Shown here one piece after another: positions 8,759-17,369 of a stretch of DNA of 64,000 nt (position 1 is the stretch's first letter; the number at the start of each line of letters is the position of its first letter). Below the pieces are notes generated by a model that was not told the DNA's origin, ran no database searches, and saw only the letters and a list, made by a program, of their open reading frames with translations. Origin of the DNA: Maritalea mobilis (GTDB taxonomy: Bacteria > Pseudomonadota > Alphaproteobacteria > Rhodobacterales > Rhodobacteraceae). The position numbers and the translations under genes are program-made. The stretch is taken from the NCBI RefSeq assembly GCF_019800885.1, contig NZ_JAHVKE010000001.1, positions 1,054,001 through 1,118,000 on the forward strand, written 5' to 3'.

Positions 8759-9181
8759 TCAGTCGTCGCGATGCACCTTTTCGCGGCGCTCGTGACGTTC
8801 CTGCGCCTCGAGGCTCATGGTGGCGATCGGACGGGCATCGAGGCGCTTGAGCGAAATCGGCTCGCCCGTGACCTCGCAGTAGCCGTACTCGCCTTCCTCG
8901 ATGCGGCGCAGCGCCGAGTCGATCTTGGCGATCAGCTTGCGCTGGCGGTCGCGCGTGCGCAGTTCCAGCGCGCGGTCCGTTTCCTCCGAGGCGCGATCGG
9001 CCACGTCGGGAATGTTGCGCGTGCCGTCCTGCAACGTCTCCACGGTCGACCGGCTTTCCTCTAGCAGATCGGCCTTCCAGGATTCGAGTTTGCGACGGAA
9101 ATATTCGAGCTGGCGCTCGTTCATGAACGGTTCGTCCTCGGCAGGACGGTAATCTTCCGGCAGAAAGATCTCGGCTTTCAT
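8759..9181 (-). CDS. dksA: DksA-type RNA polymerase-binding transcription factor
   Basis: A 140-aa DksA/TraR-family protein acting with ppGpp on RNA polymerase through the secondary channel. The coiled-coil carries the tip motif region ADRASEETDRALELRTRDRQRK. The zinc-finger region reads YGYCEVTGEP...ATMSLEAQERHE, so only one of the four canonical Cys ligands remains. Zinc-finger-degenerate DksA is known from Rhodobacter relatives. The start at 9181 has GAGGGGAGCAAG before it; an in-frame ATG at 9220 also has a plausible ribosome site (AAAGGAC) and cannot be excluded. Confidence 0.92.
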   Translation of the reverse strand: MKAEIFLPEDYRPAEDEPFMNERQLEYFRRKLESWKADLLEESRSTVETLQDGTRNIPDVADRASEETDRALELRTRDRQRKLIAKIDSALRRIEEGEYGYCEVTGEPISLKRLDARPIATMSLEAQERHERREKVHRDD

Positions 9182-9362
9182 CTTGCTCCCCTCGACGGGG
9201 CCGGGTTCGATATCAGACATGATATTGTCCTTTCCGGCCACCCGCCGCCCGATTACCCGAGCGGCCTTGGCTTGTCACCTCCTAATGCGCGCGGGACAAA
9301 AAGGAAACCTCGCCCCCCTCGCCTTGACGGGACCTATGTCATCGCATCCGCGCGTTCGCGCC

Positions 9363-9376
9363 CTGATTTGTATCAA
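9363..9376. promoter_or_regulatory. FNR/CRP-like box between dksA and moxR
   Basis: CTGAT-TTGT-ATCAA matches TTGAT-N4-ATCAA at 9 of 10 fixed positions. It lies in the divergent region, 107 bp before the MoxR gene and 182 bp before dksA. Which gene it serves is unclear. Confidence 0.35.
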
Positions 9377-9482
9377 GTCGGGACCAGCCTTGCCCGCGCG
9401 GGACCGACGGGCCGCGCCCGGCTGGACTTCGCCGCGCGCGCCGCCTAGGTCGGAGGGAATGCGAGCGGAAACGAGGGCACCC

Positions 9483-10322
9483 ATGCGGTTCGAAGGCACA
9501 TCCGACTATGTTGCGACCGAGGATCTGACCGTGGCGGTCAACGCCGCCGTCACGTTGGAACGGCCCCTGCTGGTCAAGGGCGAGCCGGGCACGGGGAAAA
9601 CCGAACTGGCGCGGCAGGTGGCGACCTCGCTGGGGTTGCCGATCATCGAATGGCACATCAAGTCGACGACGCGCGCGCAGCAGGGCCTTTACGAGTACGA
9701 CGCCGTCAGCCGCCTGCGCGACAGCCAGTTGGGCGACGAACGCGTCCATGACGTGAAGAACTACATCAAGAAGGGCAAGCTCTGGGAGGCCTTCGAATCC
9801 GAGGGCAAATCCGTTCTGCTGATCGACGAGATCGACAAGGCCGATATCGAGTTTCCGAACGACCTGTTGCAGGAACTCGACCGGATGGAATTCTTCGTCT
9901 ACGAAACCGGCGAGACGATCCGCGCCGTCACGCGCCCCATCGTCATCATCACCTCGAACAATGAAAAGGAACTGCCCGACGCCTTCTTGCGGCGCTGTTT
10001 CTTCCATTACATCCGCTTCCCCGAGATGGAGGTGATGAAGCAGATCGTCGAGGTGCATTTCCCGGGCATCAAGCAGCAGCTTCTGAGCACCGCGCTGACG
10101 CAGTTCTACGAAATCCGCGAGCAGCAGGGGCTGAAGAAAAAGCCGTCCACCTCGGAGGTCCTGGATTGGCTCAAGCTGCTTCTGGCCGAGGATCTGGATC
10201 CCGAGGACCTGCGCCGCGACGGGGCCAGCGCCTTGCCGAAACTGCACGGGGCGCTCTTGAAGAACGAACAGGACGTGGCCCTGTTCGAACGGCTGGCCTT
10301 CATGGCGCGGCGGCAAAGGTAA
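9483..10322 (+). CDS. MoxR-family AAA+ ATPase
   Basis: A 279-aa ATPase. Walker A is GEPGTGKT (33-40), Walker B is VLLIDEID (111-118), sensor 1 is IITSNNEKELPDAF, and the arginine-finger segment is FLRRCFF. MoxR ATPases act as chaperones with VWA-domain partners in maturing metalloenzymes or membrane complexes. A VWA gene lies 2.2 kb downstream on the same strand (12526-13710), a typical pairing. The ATG at 9483 begins the conserved MRFEGTSDYVA start; longer in-frame starts only add low-complexity sequence. Confidence 0.92.
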   Translation: MRFEGTSDYVATEDLTVAVNAAVTLERPLLVKGEPGTGKTELARQVATSLGLPIIEWHIKSTTRAQQGLYEYDAVSRLRDSQLGDERVHDVKNYIKKGKLWEAFESEGKSVLLIDEIDKADIEFPNDLLQELDRMEFFVYETGETIRAVTRPIVIITSNNEKELPDAFLRRCFFHYIRFPEMEVMKQIVEVHFPGIKQQLLSTALTQFYEIREQQGLKKKPSTSEVLDWLKLLLAEDLDPEDLRRDGASALPKLHGALLKNEQDVALFERLAFMARRQR

Positions 10323-10440
10323 GGGCGTTCCGGCAACACACCGCCGACGCGATCGCAAAGCGGCTGGTTCCCATCCCGATTCCTGCCATAATCACCCCCA
10401 AGGCTCGTGGATAAACGGGCAGACGCGCAAGGCAGGCAGA

Positions 10441-10890
10441 GTGACGAACTCCATCCAGATCCGCCCCCTCGAACCGGGCGACCGGGAGGCATGGGCCCCG
10501 CTATGGCGGGAATACCTGGCCTTTTACGGCACCGAGCGAGATCAGGCGGTCTATGACACGTCCTTCGGGCGCTACACCGATCCCGCGCGCGAGGACATGA
10601 AGGCGTGGCTGGCCTGGGATGGCGGGCGCGCCGTGGGGCTGGTGCATGTGATCGTCCATGCCCATGGCTGGCAGGTGGCGCCGATCACCTATCTGCAAGA
10701 CCTCTACGCCCGGCCCGAGGCGCGCGGCACGGGCGTGGGCCGCAAGCTGATCGAGACGGTCTATGCCGATGCCGATGCCCATGATCGGCCCTCGGTCTAC
10801 TGGACGACGCAAACGGGCAACGCCACCGCGCGTCGCCTTTACGACCGGATCGGTGTCGCCACCGATTTCATGAAATACAGCCGGAGTTGA
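10441..10890 (+). CDS. GNAT-family N-acetyltransferase
   Basis: A 149-aa acetyltransferase with a GTG start preceded by AAGGCAGGC. The acetyl-CoA pyrophosphate loop is ARGTGVGRKLIETVYA near residues 97-112, and a C-terminal GNATARRLYDRIG motif is present. The acceptor substrate is unknown; amines or protein N-termini are usual. It sits between the MoxR and DUF2927 genes on the same strand. Confidence 0.88.
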   Translation: MTNSIQIRPLEPGDREAWAPLWREYLAFYGTERDQAVYDTSFGRYTDPAREDMKAWLAWDGGRAVGLVHVIVHAHGWQVAPITYLQDLYARPEARGTGVGRKLIETVYADADAHDRPSVYWTTQTGNATARRLYDRIGVATDFMKYSRS

Positions 10891-10897
10891 GGTGACC

Positions 10898-12298
10898 ATG
10901 CCCCCCTGCCCCAAGCGCCTGACCCGGACCCTTGCCGGCATCGCCTGCCTCTCGGCCGTGACGCTTGCGGGCTGCACCCCGTCAACGGTCAGCTACACCG
11001 AGGTCTCGGCACGCCATGACGCGGCCCTGCCGCAGGACATGCCGCCGATGAACCGCTTCGGCCCCGAGCGGACGGACCCGCCCAGCCGCTCGAACGCCGA
11101 GATCGCGCGCGATTTCCTCGACCTGTCCTTCATGATGGAATCGGGCCGCCCGATCGAACGCCTGAGCCGGTTCGAAGGGCCAATCACCGTCGCAGTGGCG
11201 GCCGGGGCGCCTGCGACCCTTGGCGCCGATCTCGACCGGCTGATCGCGCGGCTGCGCGCCGAGGCGGGGCTCGACATCCGCCGCATCGGCGCGGGCGACG
11301 GGCCCGCCGGCATCACCATCGAGACCCTGCCGCGTGACCGCATGCAACGCGTCGTGCCGCAAGCCGCCTGTTTCGTGGTGCCCCGCGTCAGCAGCTGGGG
11401 CGAGTTCCGCCGCGCCCGGTCCGGCGGGACACTGGACTGGACGACGCTGCAAACCCGCGAACGCGTGGCCGTCTTCATCCCGTCCGACGTGGCCCCGCAG
11501 GAAATCCGCGACTGCCTGCACGAAGAGGTCTCGCAAGCCTTGGGGCCGCTCAACGACCTCTATCGCCTGCCCGATTCCGTCTTCAACGACGACAATTTCA
11601 ACGCCGTGCTGACCGGCTTCGACATGCTGATCCTGCGCGCCTACTACGACGAATCGCTGCGCTCCGGCATGACACGCGCCGAGGTGGCCGCCGCCCTGCC
11701 TGAGATCCTGTCGCGCCTGAACCCGCGCGGGAACCACAGCGCGGGCGGCCGCATCAGCCCCACGCCCCGCAGCTGGATCGAGGCCATCGAAACCGCGCTT
11801 GGGCCGGGCAGTTCGGACCGCGCGCGCATCGCCGCCGCCCAGAACGCCGTGACCATTGCCCGCAACGCGGGATGGAACGACGGGCGGCTGGCCTTTTCGC
11901 ATTTCGCCCTTGGCCGCCTGACGCTGTCCAGCGACGTGGAAACCTCGGTCGCGGCCTTCCAGCGCGCGGCGGGGATCTACGACCGGATCGCGCCGAACGG
12001 CATCCAGACCGCCCATGTGGACATGCAGCTGGCCGCCTTCGCGCTTTCCTCGGGCCGCGCGGACGAGGCGCTGCGCCTGACCAATGCCGCGATGCCGGCG
12101 GCCACGCGCGCGCAGAACGCGGCGCTTCTCTCGACGCTGCTGATGATCCGGGCCGAGGCGCTGGAAGATGTCGGGCGCGCCTCCGAAGCGCGGGCCGTGC
12201 GCCTCGACAGTCTGGCCTGGGGCCGCTATGGCTTCGGCGCCAGCGCGGCGGTGGGCGCGCGGCTGACCGAGGTGGCCGCCCTGTCACCCGGCGGCTGA
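10898..12298 (+). CDS. DUF2927 lipoprotein
   Basis: A 466-aa predicted lipoprotein: the signal peptide ends in the lipobox LAGC with Cys26. The DUF2927 domain lies at about residues 80-260 (RFEGPITVAVAAGAP through HEEVSQALGPLNDL). It resembles an inactive or divergent metallopeptidase fold, and the HEEVSQALG segment is the protease-like helix. The C-terminal third is a TPR-like helical repeat region. Function is unknown. An in-frame GTG at 10892 is an alternative start. The gene begins 7 bp after the GNAT stop, so it is in the same operon. Confidence 0.82.
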   Translation: MPPCPKRLTRTLAGIACLSAVTLAGCTPSTVSYTEVSARHDAALPQDMPPMNRFGPERTDPPSRSNAEIARDFLDLSFMMESGRPIERLSRFEGPITVAVAAGAPATLGADLDRLIARLRAEAGLDIRRIGAGDGPAGITIETLPRDRMQRVVPQAACFVVPRVSSWGEFRRARSGGTLDWTTLQTRERVAVFIPSDVAPQEIRDCLHEEVSQALGPLNDLYRLPDSVFNDDNFNAVLTGFDMLILRAYYDESLRSGMTRAEVAAALPEILSRLNPRGNHSAGGRISPTPRSWIEAIETALGPGSSDRARIAAAQNAVTIARNAGWNDGRLAFSHFALGRLTLSSDVETSVAAFQRAAGIYDRIAPNGIQTAHVDMQLAAFALSSGRADEALRLTNAAMPAATRAQNAALLSTLLMIRAEALEDVGRASEARAVRLDSLAWGRYGFGASAAVGARLTEVAALSPGG

Positions 12299-12323
12299 GG
12301 CAGGCGAGACGAGGACCTATCAG

Positions 12324-12485
12324 ATGCTGAACCTGATCGGCGCCCTTCTGGGCGCGGCGCTTGGCGCTTTTCTGGCATGGCGGCGCAACGGCAGCCGACT
12401 GGACATCGCGCAATACACGGCTGTCCTTGCGATCATCGGGTTTATGCTGGGCACCTTCGCCATGCTGCTGATGCCCGCGCCCTGA
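12324..12485 (+). CDS. 53-aa two-helix membrane protein
   Basis: A short ORF, MLNLIGALLGAALGAFLAW...MLLMPAP, encoding 53 residues. It has two hydrophobic helices (about 2-19 and 30-50) linked by a basic, polar loop (RRNGSRLD). It lies 25 bp after the DUF2927 gene and 40 bp before the VWA gene on the same strand. A GAGG element precedes the ATG. Homologues in this family are labelled apolipoprotein acyltransferase, but nothing in the sequence supports that activity. Confidence 0.7.
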   Translation: MLNLIGALLGAALGAFLAWRRNGSRLDIAQYTAVLAIIGFMLGTFAMLLMPAP

Positions 12486-12525
12486 ACGGTTGCGGACCGG
12501 GCCACGCTGCTCCTAGATAGGGGGC

Positions 12526-13710
12526 ATGTTCCTGCCCTTCTTCGAAACCCTGCGCGCGGCGCGCATCCCGGTCAGCTTGCGCGAGTACCTCGCCTTTCTC
12601 GAAGGCATGTCGAAGGGCCTCGTCACCTATGACGTGGACGGGTTCTATTACCTCGCCCGCGCCGCGATGGTGAAGGACGAACGCCACCTCGACCGCTTCG
12701 ACCAGGCCTTTGCCCATACCTTCGGCGGGTTGGAGCAGATCACCGCCGAGGATGTGCTGGAAGCGACCGAGATCCCCCGAGAATGGCTGGAAAAGCTCGC
12801 CGAAAAGCACCTGACCGCGGAAGAACGCGCCGAGATCGAGGCGCTTGGCGGCTTCGACAAGCTGATGGAAACCCTGCGCGAACGGCTCAAGGACCAGGAA
12901 GGCCGCCATCAGGGCGGCAACAAGTGGATCGGCACCGCCGGCACCTCGCCCTTCGGCGCCTATGGCTACAACCCCGAGGGCGTGCGCATCGGCCAGCACG
13001 AAAGCCGCCACCGCCGCGCGGTCAAGGTCTGGGACAAGCGCGAGTTCAAGAACCTCGATGGCGACGTGGAACTGGGCACCCGCAACATCAAGGTGGCGCT
13101 CAAGCGCCTGCGCCAATGGGCGCGCGACGGCGCGGCCGAGGAACTGGACCTCGACGGCACGATCCGCGCCACCGCCGAACACGGCTATCTCGACGTCAAG
13201 ACCCGCCCCGAGCGGCGCAACGCCGTGAAGGTGATCCTCTTTCTCGACGTGGGCGGCTCGATGGACGACCATATTCGCGTGGTCGAGGAACTGTTCAGCG
13301 CCGCCCGGGCAGAGTTCAAGCACCTCGAATACTACTATTTCCACAATTGCCTGTACGAGTCGGTCTGGCGCGACAATCGCCGCCGCTGGAACGAGCAGAT
13401 CCCGACGCATGAGGTGATGAACACCTACGGCTCCGACTACAAATGCATCTTCGTAGGCGATGCCTCCATGTCGCCCTACGAGATCGCCTTTGCCGGCGGC
13501 GCGAATGAGCATTGGAACGAGGAACCGGGGCAGGTCTGGCTGCACCGCGCGCGGGCGCAATGGCCCGATCACATGTGGATCAACCCGGTGCCCGAGAGGC
13601 ATTGGAAATACACGCAATCCATCGGCATGATCGACCAGATCTTCGAAGGACGCATGGTGCCGATGACGCTGGAAGGCATCGACCGCGGCATGCGGGAACT
13701 GGGCCGGTGA
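12526..13710 (+). CDS. CoxE-like von Willebrand factor A domain protein
   Basis: A 394-aa protein. The N-terminal two thirds is the CoxE/YehP-like helical region, and the VWA domain begins near residue 235. The metal-ion-dependent adhesion site reads D241-V-G-G-S-M, with Gly replacing the first Ser of the canonical DxSxS. The family pairs with MoxR ATPases such as the one at 9483. The protein is probably cytosolic. The stop overlaps the following GTG start (GTGA). Confidence 0.9.
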   Translation: MFLPFFETLRAARIPVSLREYLAFLEGMSKGLVTYDVDGFYYLARAAMVKDERHLDRFDQAFAHTFGGLEQITAEDVLEATEIPREWLEKLAEKHLTAEERAEIEALGGFDKLMETLRERLKDQEGRHQGGNKWIGTAGTSPFGAYGYNPEGVRIGQHESRHRRAVKVWDKREFKNLDGDVELGTRNIKVALKRLRQWARDGAAEELDLDGTIRATAEHGYLDVKTRPERRNAVKVILFLDVGGSMDDHIRVVEELFSAARAEFKHLEYYYFHNCLYESVWRDNRRRWNEQIPTHEVMNTYGSDYKCIFVGDASMSPYEIAFAGGANEHWNEEPGQVWLHRARAQWPDHMWINPVPERHWKYTQSIGMIDQIFEGRMVPMTLEGIDRGMRELGR

Positions 13711-14099
13711 GGGCCGAACGCCCCCGCGCCCTGTCCTACCTTTGGGCGCATCACCGCCCGGCCCTGGTCGCCTTCGCCCTTGCGCTGGCCGTGGCGATCT
13801 TCTTCCTCGTGCGCCTCGTACTTCACACGCTTTACTGGGCCGATCCCGCGCATCGGAACCAGCCGCTCGAAGGCTGGATGACGCCGGGCTATATCGCCCG
13901 CTCCTACCAGGTCGAGGGCGATATCTTGCGCGACGCGATCGGCCTGGCGCACCCCGAGTTTCCCACCGCGCGCCCGACGCTGAACCAGATCGCCGAGGCG
14001 CGGGGCGTTCCGCTTGAGCAGGTCATCGCCGAGATCGAGGCTGCCCTTGCGGCCACAGGGACGGGCACGGGCGCCGGACGTCCGAGGCGCGGCGAATGA
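13707..14099 (+). CDS. Single-pass membrane protein of unknown function
   Basis: A 130-aa protein starting at a GTG that overlaps the VWA stop codon. There is one transmembrane helix at about residues 16-40 (PALVAFALALAVAIFFLVRLVLH). A conserved-looking soluble tail follows (GWMTPGYIARSYQVEGDILRDAIGL and a helix-turn-helix-like LNQIAEARGVPLEQVIAEIEAAL). It is translationally coupled on both sides: ATGA overlaps the DedA gene. No function is known. Confidence 0.8.
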   Translation: MRAERPRALSYLWAHHRPALVAFALALAVAIFFLVRLVLHTLYWADPAHRNQPLEGWMTPGYIARSYQVEGDILRDAIGLAHPEFPTARPTLNQIAEARGVPLEQVIAEIEAALAATGTGTGAGRPRRGE

Positions 14100-14758
14100 C
14101 CGAGGACATCCTCGCCCTTGTCCCGGTTTACGGGCTGGTCGTGCTGGGGGTGGGCACCTTCCTGTCCTGTCTCGCCCTGCCCGTGCCCAGTTCACTGCTG
14201 ATGCTGTCGGCGGGCGGGTTCGCCGTCTCGGGCGACCTTGTCCTGTGGCAGGCCGCGGCGGCGGCGCTGACCGGCGCGATCCTCGGCGACCAGTTGGGCT
14301 ATTACATCGGCCGCGCGGGCGGGCGCTACGCGGCCAGCGCCAGCCGCTCGCCCCGCCGCGCGCAACTGATGGAAAAGGCCCGGCGCCAGATCATCGACAA
14401 TGGCGGGTGGGCCGTGTTCTTCAGCCGCTGGCTGGTCTCGCCGCTTGGCCCTTACGTGAATTTCGCCGCCGGGGCGGCCGGGCTGCGCTGGATCCGCTTC
14501 ACCCGCGCGGGCGTGGCCGGGGAACTCGTCTGGGTCACCGTCTATGTCGGCCTCGGCGCGGTCTTTGCCGACAATATCGTGGTCCTTGGGGAGCTTCTGG
14601 GCGACGTGACGGGCCTTCTGGCCGCCCTTGTGGCGCTGGGGCTTTGCGCGCTCTGGCTGCGCGCCGCGCTGCGTCAACGGCCCTTGATCCCCCGTGGCGA
14701 AGCCGGGCGGCGGGCGAAAGAGGCCCTCGTCCGCCTTCAGGAACGCCGCAAATCCTGA
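14096..14758 (+). CDS. DedA/SNARE-associated-like membrane protein
   Basis: A 220-aa DedA-family protein with about five hydrophobic segments. The family core is visible as GAILGDQLGYYIGRAGGR and FFSRWLVSPLGPYVNFAAGAAGLRWIRF, including the conserved Arg of the FSRW motif and the G-P pair. DedA proteins act in the inner membrane as lipid-carrier flippases or transporters. The start overlaps the preceding stop by 4 nt. Confidence 0.9.
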   Translation: MTEDILALVPVYGLVVLGVGTFLSCLALPVPSSLLMLSAGGFAVSGDLVLWQAAAAALTGAILGDQLGYYIGRAGGRYAASASRSPRRAQLMEKARRQIIDNGGWAVFFSRWLVSPLGPYVNFAAGAAGLRWIRFTRAGVAGELVWVTVYVGLGAVFADNIVVLGELLGDVTGLLAALVALGLCALWLRAALRQRPLIPRGEAGRRAKEALVRLQERRKS

Positions 14759-14822
14759 AGCCACCCCCACCTGCGCGCATGCGCCCATTGCCGGGTCCCG
14801 CGCCGCGCCCCATATCTGGGGC

Positions 14823-15521
14823 ATGTTGAAATTCACGCCCATCCTTCTCGCCATCCTTTATGCGCTTGCGATGTACCAGTTCTCGGCCTGGCGCACCCGC
14901 AAGGAGCTGGATGCGAAATCGACCGAACTGGCCGATGCGACGCTCAAGCGCCTGACCGACCGCATGGCCGAGGCGCTGGGGCTGGAGCGCATCCCGGTGC
15001 ATATCTACGAGGTGCCGGTCGTGAACGGCCTCGCAGCACCCGACGGGCGGATCTTCCTGACGCGCGGATTCTACGACCGCTACCGCAGCGGAGAGGTCAG
15101 CGCCGAGGAGCTGGCCAGTGTGATCGCACACGAGATGGGGCATGTCGCCCTTGGCCATTCGCGGCGGCGGATGATCGATTTTTCCGGCCAGAACGCCGTG
15201 CGCGTGGTGCTGGCGGGAATCCTGGGCCGGCTGATCCCCGGCGTTGGCGTGTGGCTGGCCAATACCCTCGCCTCGCTTCTGGCCGCACGGCTCAGCCGGC
15301 AGGACGAATACGAGGCCGACGCCTATGCCTCGGCGCTGCTGACCAAGGCCGGGATCGGCACAACGCCGCAGAAATCGCTATTCGAAAAGCTGGAACACCT
15401 GACCGGCATGGCCGGGCGCGGCACACCGGCCTGGCTGATGAGCCACCCCAAGACCGAGGACCGGATCGCGGCCATCGAGGCGATGGAGGCCCGCTGGCGC
15501 CGCGAATTGCCGAGCGAGTGA
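14823..15521 (+). CDS. M48-family membrane metalloprotease
   Basis: A 232-aa zinc protease. HEMGH at residues 103-107 supplies two His ligands and the catalytic Glu, and E164 in DEYEADAYAS is the third ligand. An N-terminal hydrophobic helix (3-20) anchors it, and further hydrophobic stretches lie at 124-154. It resembles HtpX/Oma1-type quality-control proteases but is shorter. A GC hairpin repeat follows immediately. Confidence 0.9.
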   Translation: MLKFTPILLAILYALAMYQFSAWRTRKELDAKSTELADATLKRLTDRMAEALGLERIPVHIYEVPVVNGLAAPDGRIFLTRGFYDRYRSGEVSAEELASVIAHEMGHVALGHSRRRMIDFSGQNAVRVVLAGILGRLIPGVGVWLANTLASLLAARLSRQDEYEADAYASALLTKAGIGTTPQKSLFEKLEHLTGMAGRGTPAWLMSHPKTEDRIAAIEAMEARWRRELPSE

Positions 15522-15523
15522 CT

Positions 15524-15573
15524 TGGGGGCGCTGCCCCCAAACCCCCGGCATATTTCAGGGATAAAGATGGGG
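15524..15573. repeat. Dispersed GC hairpin plus GGCATATTT repeat, copy 2
   Basis: The stem TGGGGGC/GCCCCCA (15524-15540) is followed by CCCCCGGCATATTT and GGGATAAAGATGGGG. It closely matches copy 1. It fills the 53-bp gap between the convergent M48 and PIN genes. Confidence 0.7.
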
Positions 15574-15574
15574 A

Positions 15575-16132
15575 TCAGGTCCGTGCCATTGCCTTGGCGA
15601 GGCGCGGCAGCCGGGCCCGTTTCAACAGTGCGCGCAGGGGCAGGTCTTCGCCGGCCAGGCGTTCGGCCTCGGCATGGGTCGCGGTGACGGCGGCGCGGAC
15701 CGTCCCAGCGTCGCTTTCCAGCGCGTTCAAGAGCAGCGTGTCGGGATGCAGCGCGATCAGGTCGAACCCGGCCAGTTCCCGCGACGGGAAATCGCGCATG
15801 TTCAGCGTGACGATGGCCTGCGCCCCGCCCGCGCGCGCCGTGGCCAGCACGTGGATATCGCCCGGATCGGGCAGCCAGAGCGGCGCCTCTTCCTCGGCCT
15901 CATGGCGGATCTCGGCCTCGGGAAAGGCCGCGCGCAGCCGCGCGATCTCGCCGCGCGCCAGCAACTCGTCCGACGGCCCGCCCTGTTTCAGCGCCGTGCG
16001 CGCCCATTCCTCCAGCAGGCGTGGCGACCAGAGTGGCGCGAACAGTCCCCCCGCCGCGCAGCCCAGAAGGATCTCGCGCAGCACGGTGGGATAGAGCACG
16101 CAGGCATCCAGCACGTAGCGCGGCGCGCTCAT
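15575..16132 (-). CDS. PIN-domain protein (RSP_2648-like)
   Basis: A 185-aa PIN-fold predicted ribonuclease. The first acidic residue is D9 in YVLDACVLYP, with further acidic positions in WLPDPGDIHVLATA and TLNMRDFP. It starts by a 4-nt ATGA overlap with the end of the methyltransferase gene, a conserved pairing in Rhodobacterales. No antitoxin gene is adjacent, so a toxin role is not supported; a function in RNA processing alongside the methyltransferase is an inference. Confidence 0.85.
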   Translation of the reverse strand: MSAPRYVLDACVLYPTVLREILLGCAAGGLFAPLWSPRLLEEWARTALKQGGPSDELLARGEIARLRAAFPEAEIRHEAEEEAPLWLPDPGDIHVLATARAGGAQAIVTLNMRDFPSRELAGFDLIALHPDTLLLNALESDAGTVRAAVTATHAEAERLAGEDLPLRALLKRARLPRLAKAMART

Positions 16133-17331
16133 GGCATCAGCCGGAACGCGAGCGCCTTGAGGTAGCCCGTCTCGGTCAGGCTGGGATGCTGCGGATGATC
16201 CGGCCCCGCAAAGCCCGTGTAGATCAGGCGCGGGTCGCGCCCCGCCCGCCCGATCCCGCGCAGGCAGGCCATGCGGAATTTCGAGAGGTCCGCGGCGTGC
16301 GAACAGGAACACAGGATCAGCGTGCCCCCCGGCGCAACCAGATCAGCGGCAAGACGCGCTACCCGCTCATAGGCGCGCAAGCCCTGTTGCAACGCCTGCT
16401 TCGACGGCGCAAAGGCGGGCGGATCGCAGATGACGAGGTCGAACTGCGCGCCCTCGCCCTGCAACGCGGTCATCACGTCGAAGGCATCGCCTGAACGGGT
16501 GGAAAACCGATCCGCCACGCCCGACAGTTCCGCCCCCTGCCCCGCCAGCGCCAGCGCGGCCTCGGAGGCATCAACCGACAGTGCGCTCTGCGCGCCATGG
16601 GCAAGGCAGGCCAGCGCAAAGCCGCCCACATGCGAGAACACGTCGAGCACCCGCGCGCCCTGCGCCATCCCGGCGGCAAAGCCGTGGTTCGGGCGCTGGT
16701 CGTAGAACAGGCCGGTCTTCTGCCCGCCCATCACGTCGGCGGCATAGGTGGCCCCGGTCATCGGCACCGGGATCGGGCCATCAGGCGCGTCACCGGTCAG
16801 AACCGCCATCTCCTCGGGCAACCCCTCGGCCGCGCGGGCGCGCGAGGTGCCGTTCTTGAGGATCGTCTGCGCCCCGGTCAGTTCGGACAGCAGCGCGGTC
16901 AGGGTGTCGAGACGCTCCTCCAGCCAGAGCGCGTTGGGCTGCATCACCAGCGTGTCGCCGAAGCGGTCGACGATCAGGCCGGGCAGCCCGTCCCCCTCGG
17001 CATGGACGAGGCGGTAGAAGGGCTGATCATGGATCCGCGTCCGAAGCTCCAGCGCCGCCGACAGCCGCGCGCGCAGCCAGTCCGCATCGATCTTCGCCGA
17101 CGCGTCGCGATCCAGAAGCCGCAGACCGATGCGGGCCTCGACCGTCGCGATGCCCACGCCAAGCGGCTGACGCTCGGCATCTTCGAGGATCGCCAGGGCG
17201 CCGGGCGCGATCTTGCGCGACCGCCGGTCAAGCACGAGGTCGTCGGACCAGGCCCAGGGGTGGCCATGGCGGATGCGGCGGGCATCGGCCTTGGGTTTCA
17301 GGCGCAGAACGGGAAAGGGGGACGCTGTCAT
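16129..17331 (-). CDS. RlmI-like class I SAM-dependent rRNA methyltransferase
   Basis: A 400-aa protein with an N-terminal PUA-like domain (VLRLKPKADARRIRHGHPWAWSDDL) and a C-terminal Rossmann methyltransferase. Key motifs are GGQKTGLFYDQRPNH, VLDVFSHVGGFALACLAHGA (SAM site), DLVICDPPAF and CSCSHAADLSKF. The CDPP and CSCS cysteines fit a 5-methylcytosine enzyme of the RlmI type, acting on 23S rRNA. It is transcribed with the PIN-domain gene. Confidence 0.88.
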   Translation of the reverse strand: MTASPFPVLRLKPKADARRIRHGHPWAWSDDLVLDRRSRKIAPGALAILEDAERQPLGVGIATVEARIGLRLLDRDASAKIDADWLRARLSAALELRTRIHDQPFYRLVHAEGDGLPGLIVDRFGDTLVMQPNALWLEERLDTLTALLSELTGAQTILKNGTSRARAAEGLPEEMAVLTGDAPDGPIPVPMTGATYAADVMGGQKTGLFYDQRPNHGFAAGMAQGARVLDVFSHVGGFALACLAHGAQSALSVDASEAALALAGQGAELSGVADRFSTRSGDAFDVMTALQGEGAQFDLVICDPPAFAPSKQALQQGLRAYERVARLAADLVAPGGTLILCSCSHAADLSKFRMACLRGIGRAGRDPRLIYTGFAGPDHPQHPSLTETGYLKALAFRLMP

Positions 17332-17369
17332 GCGCCCCCCTTAAACCGGGTTCGGAATTTGCGAAAGGG

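Noticed and set aside
15575-16132. PIN-domain toxin of a toxin-antitoxin pair
   Set aside because: No small antitoxin gene is adjacent; its partner is an rRNA methyltransferase in a conserved overlap.
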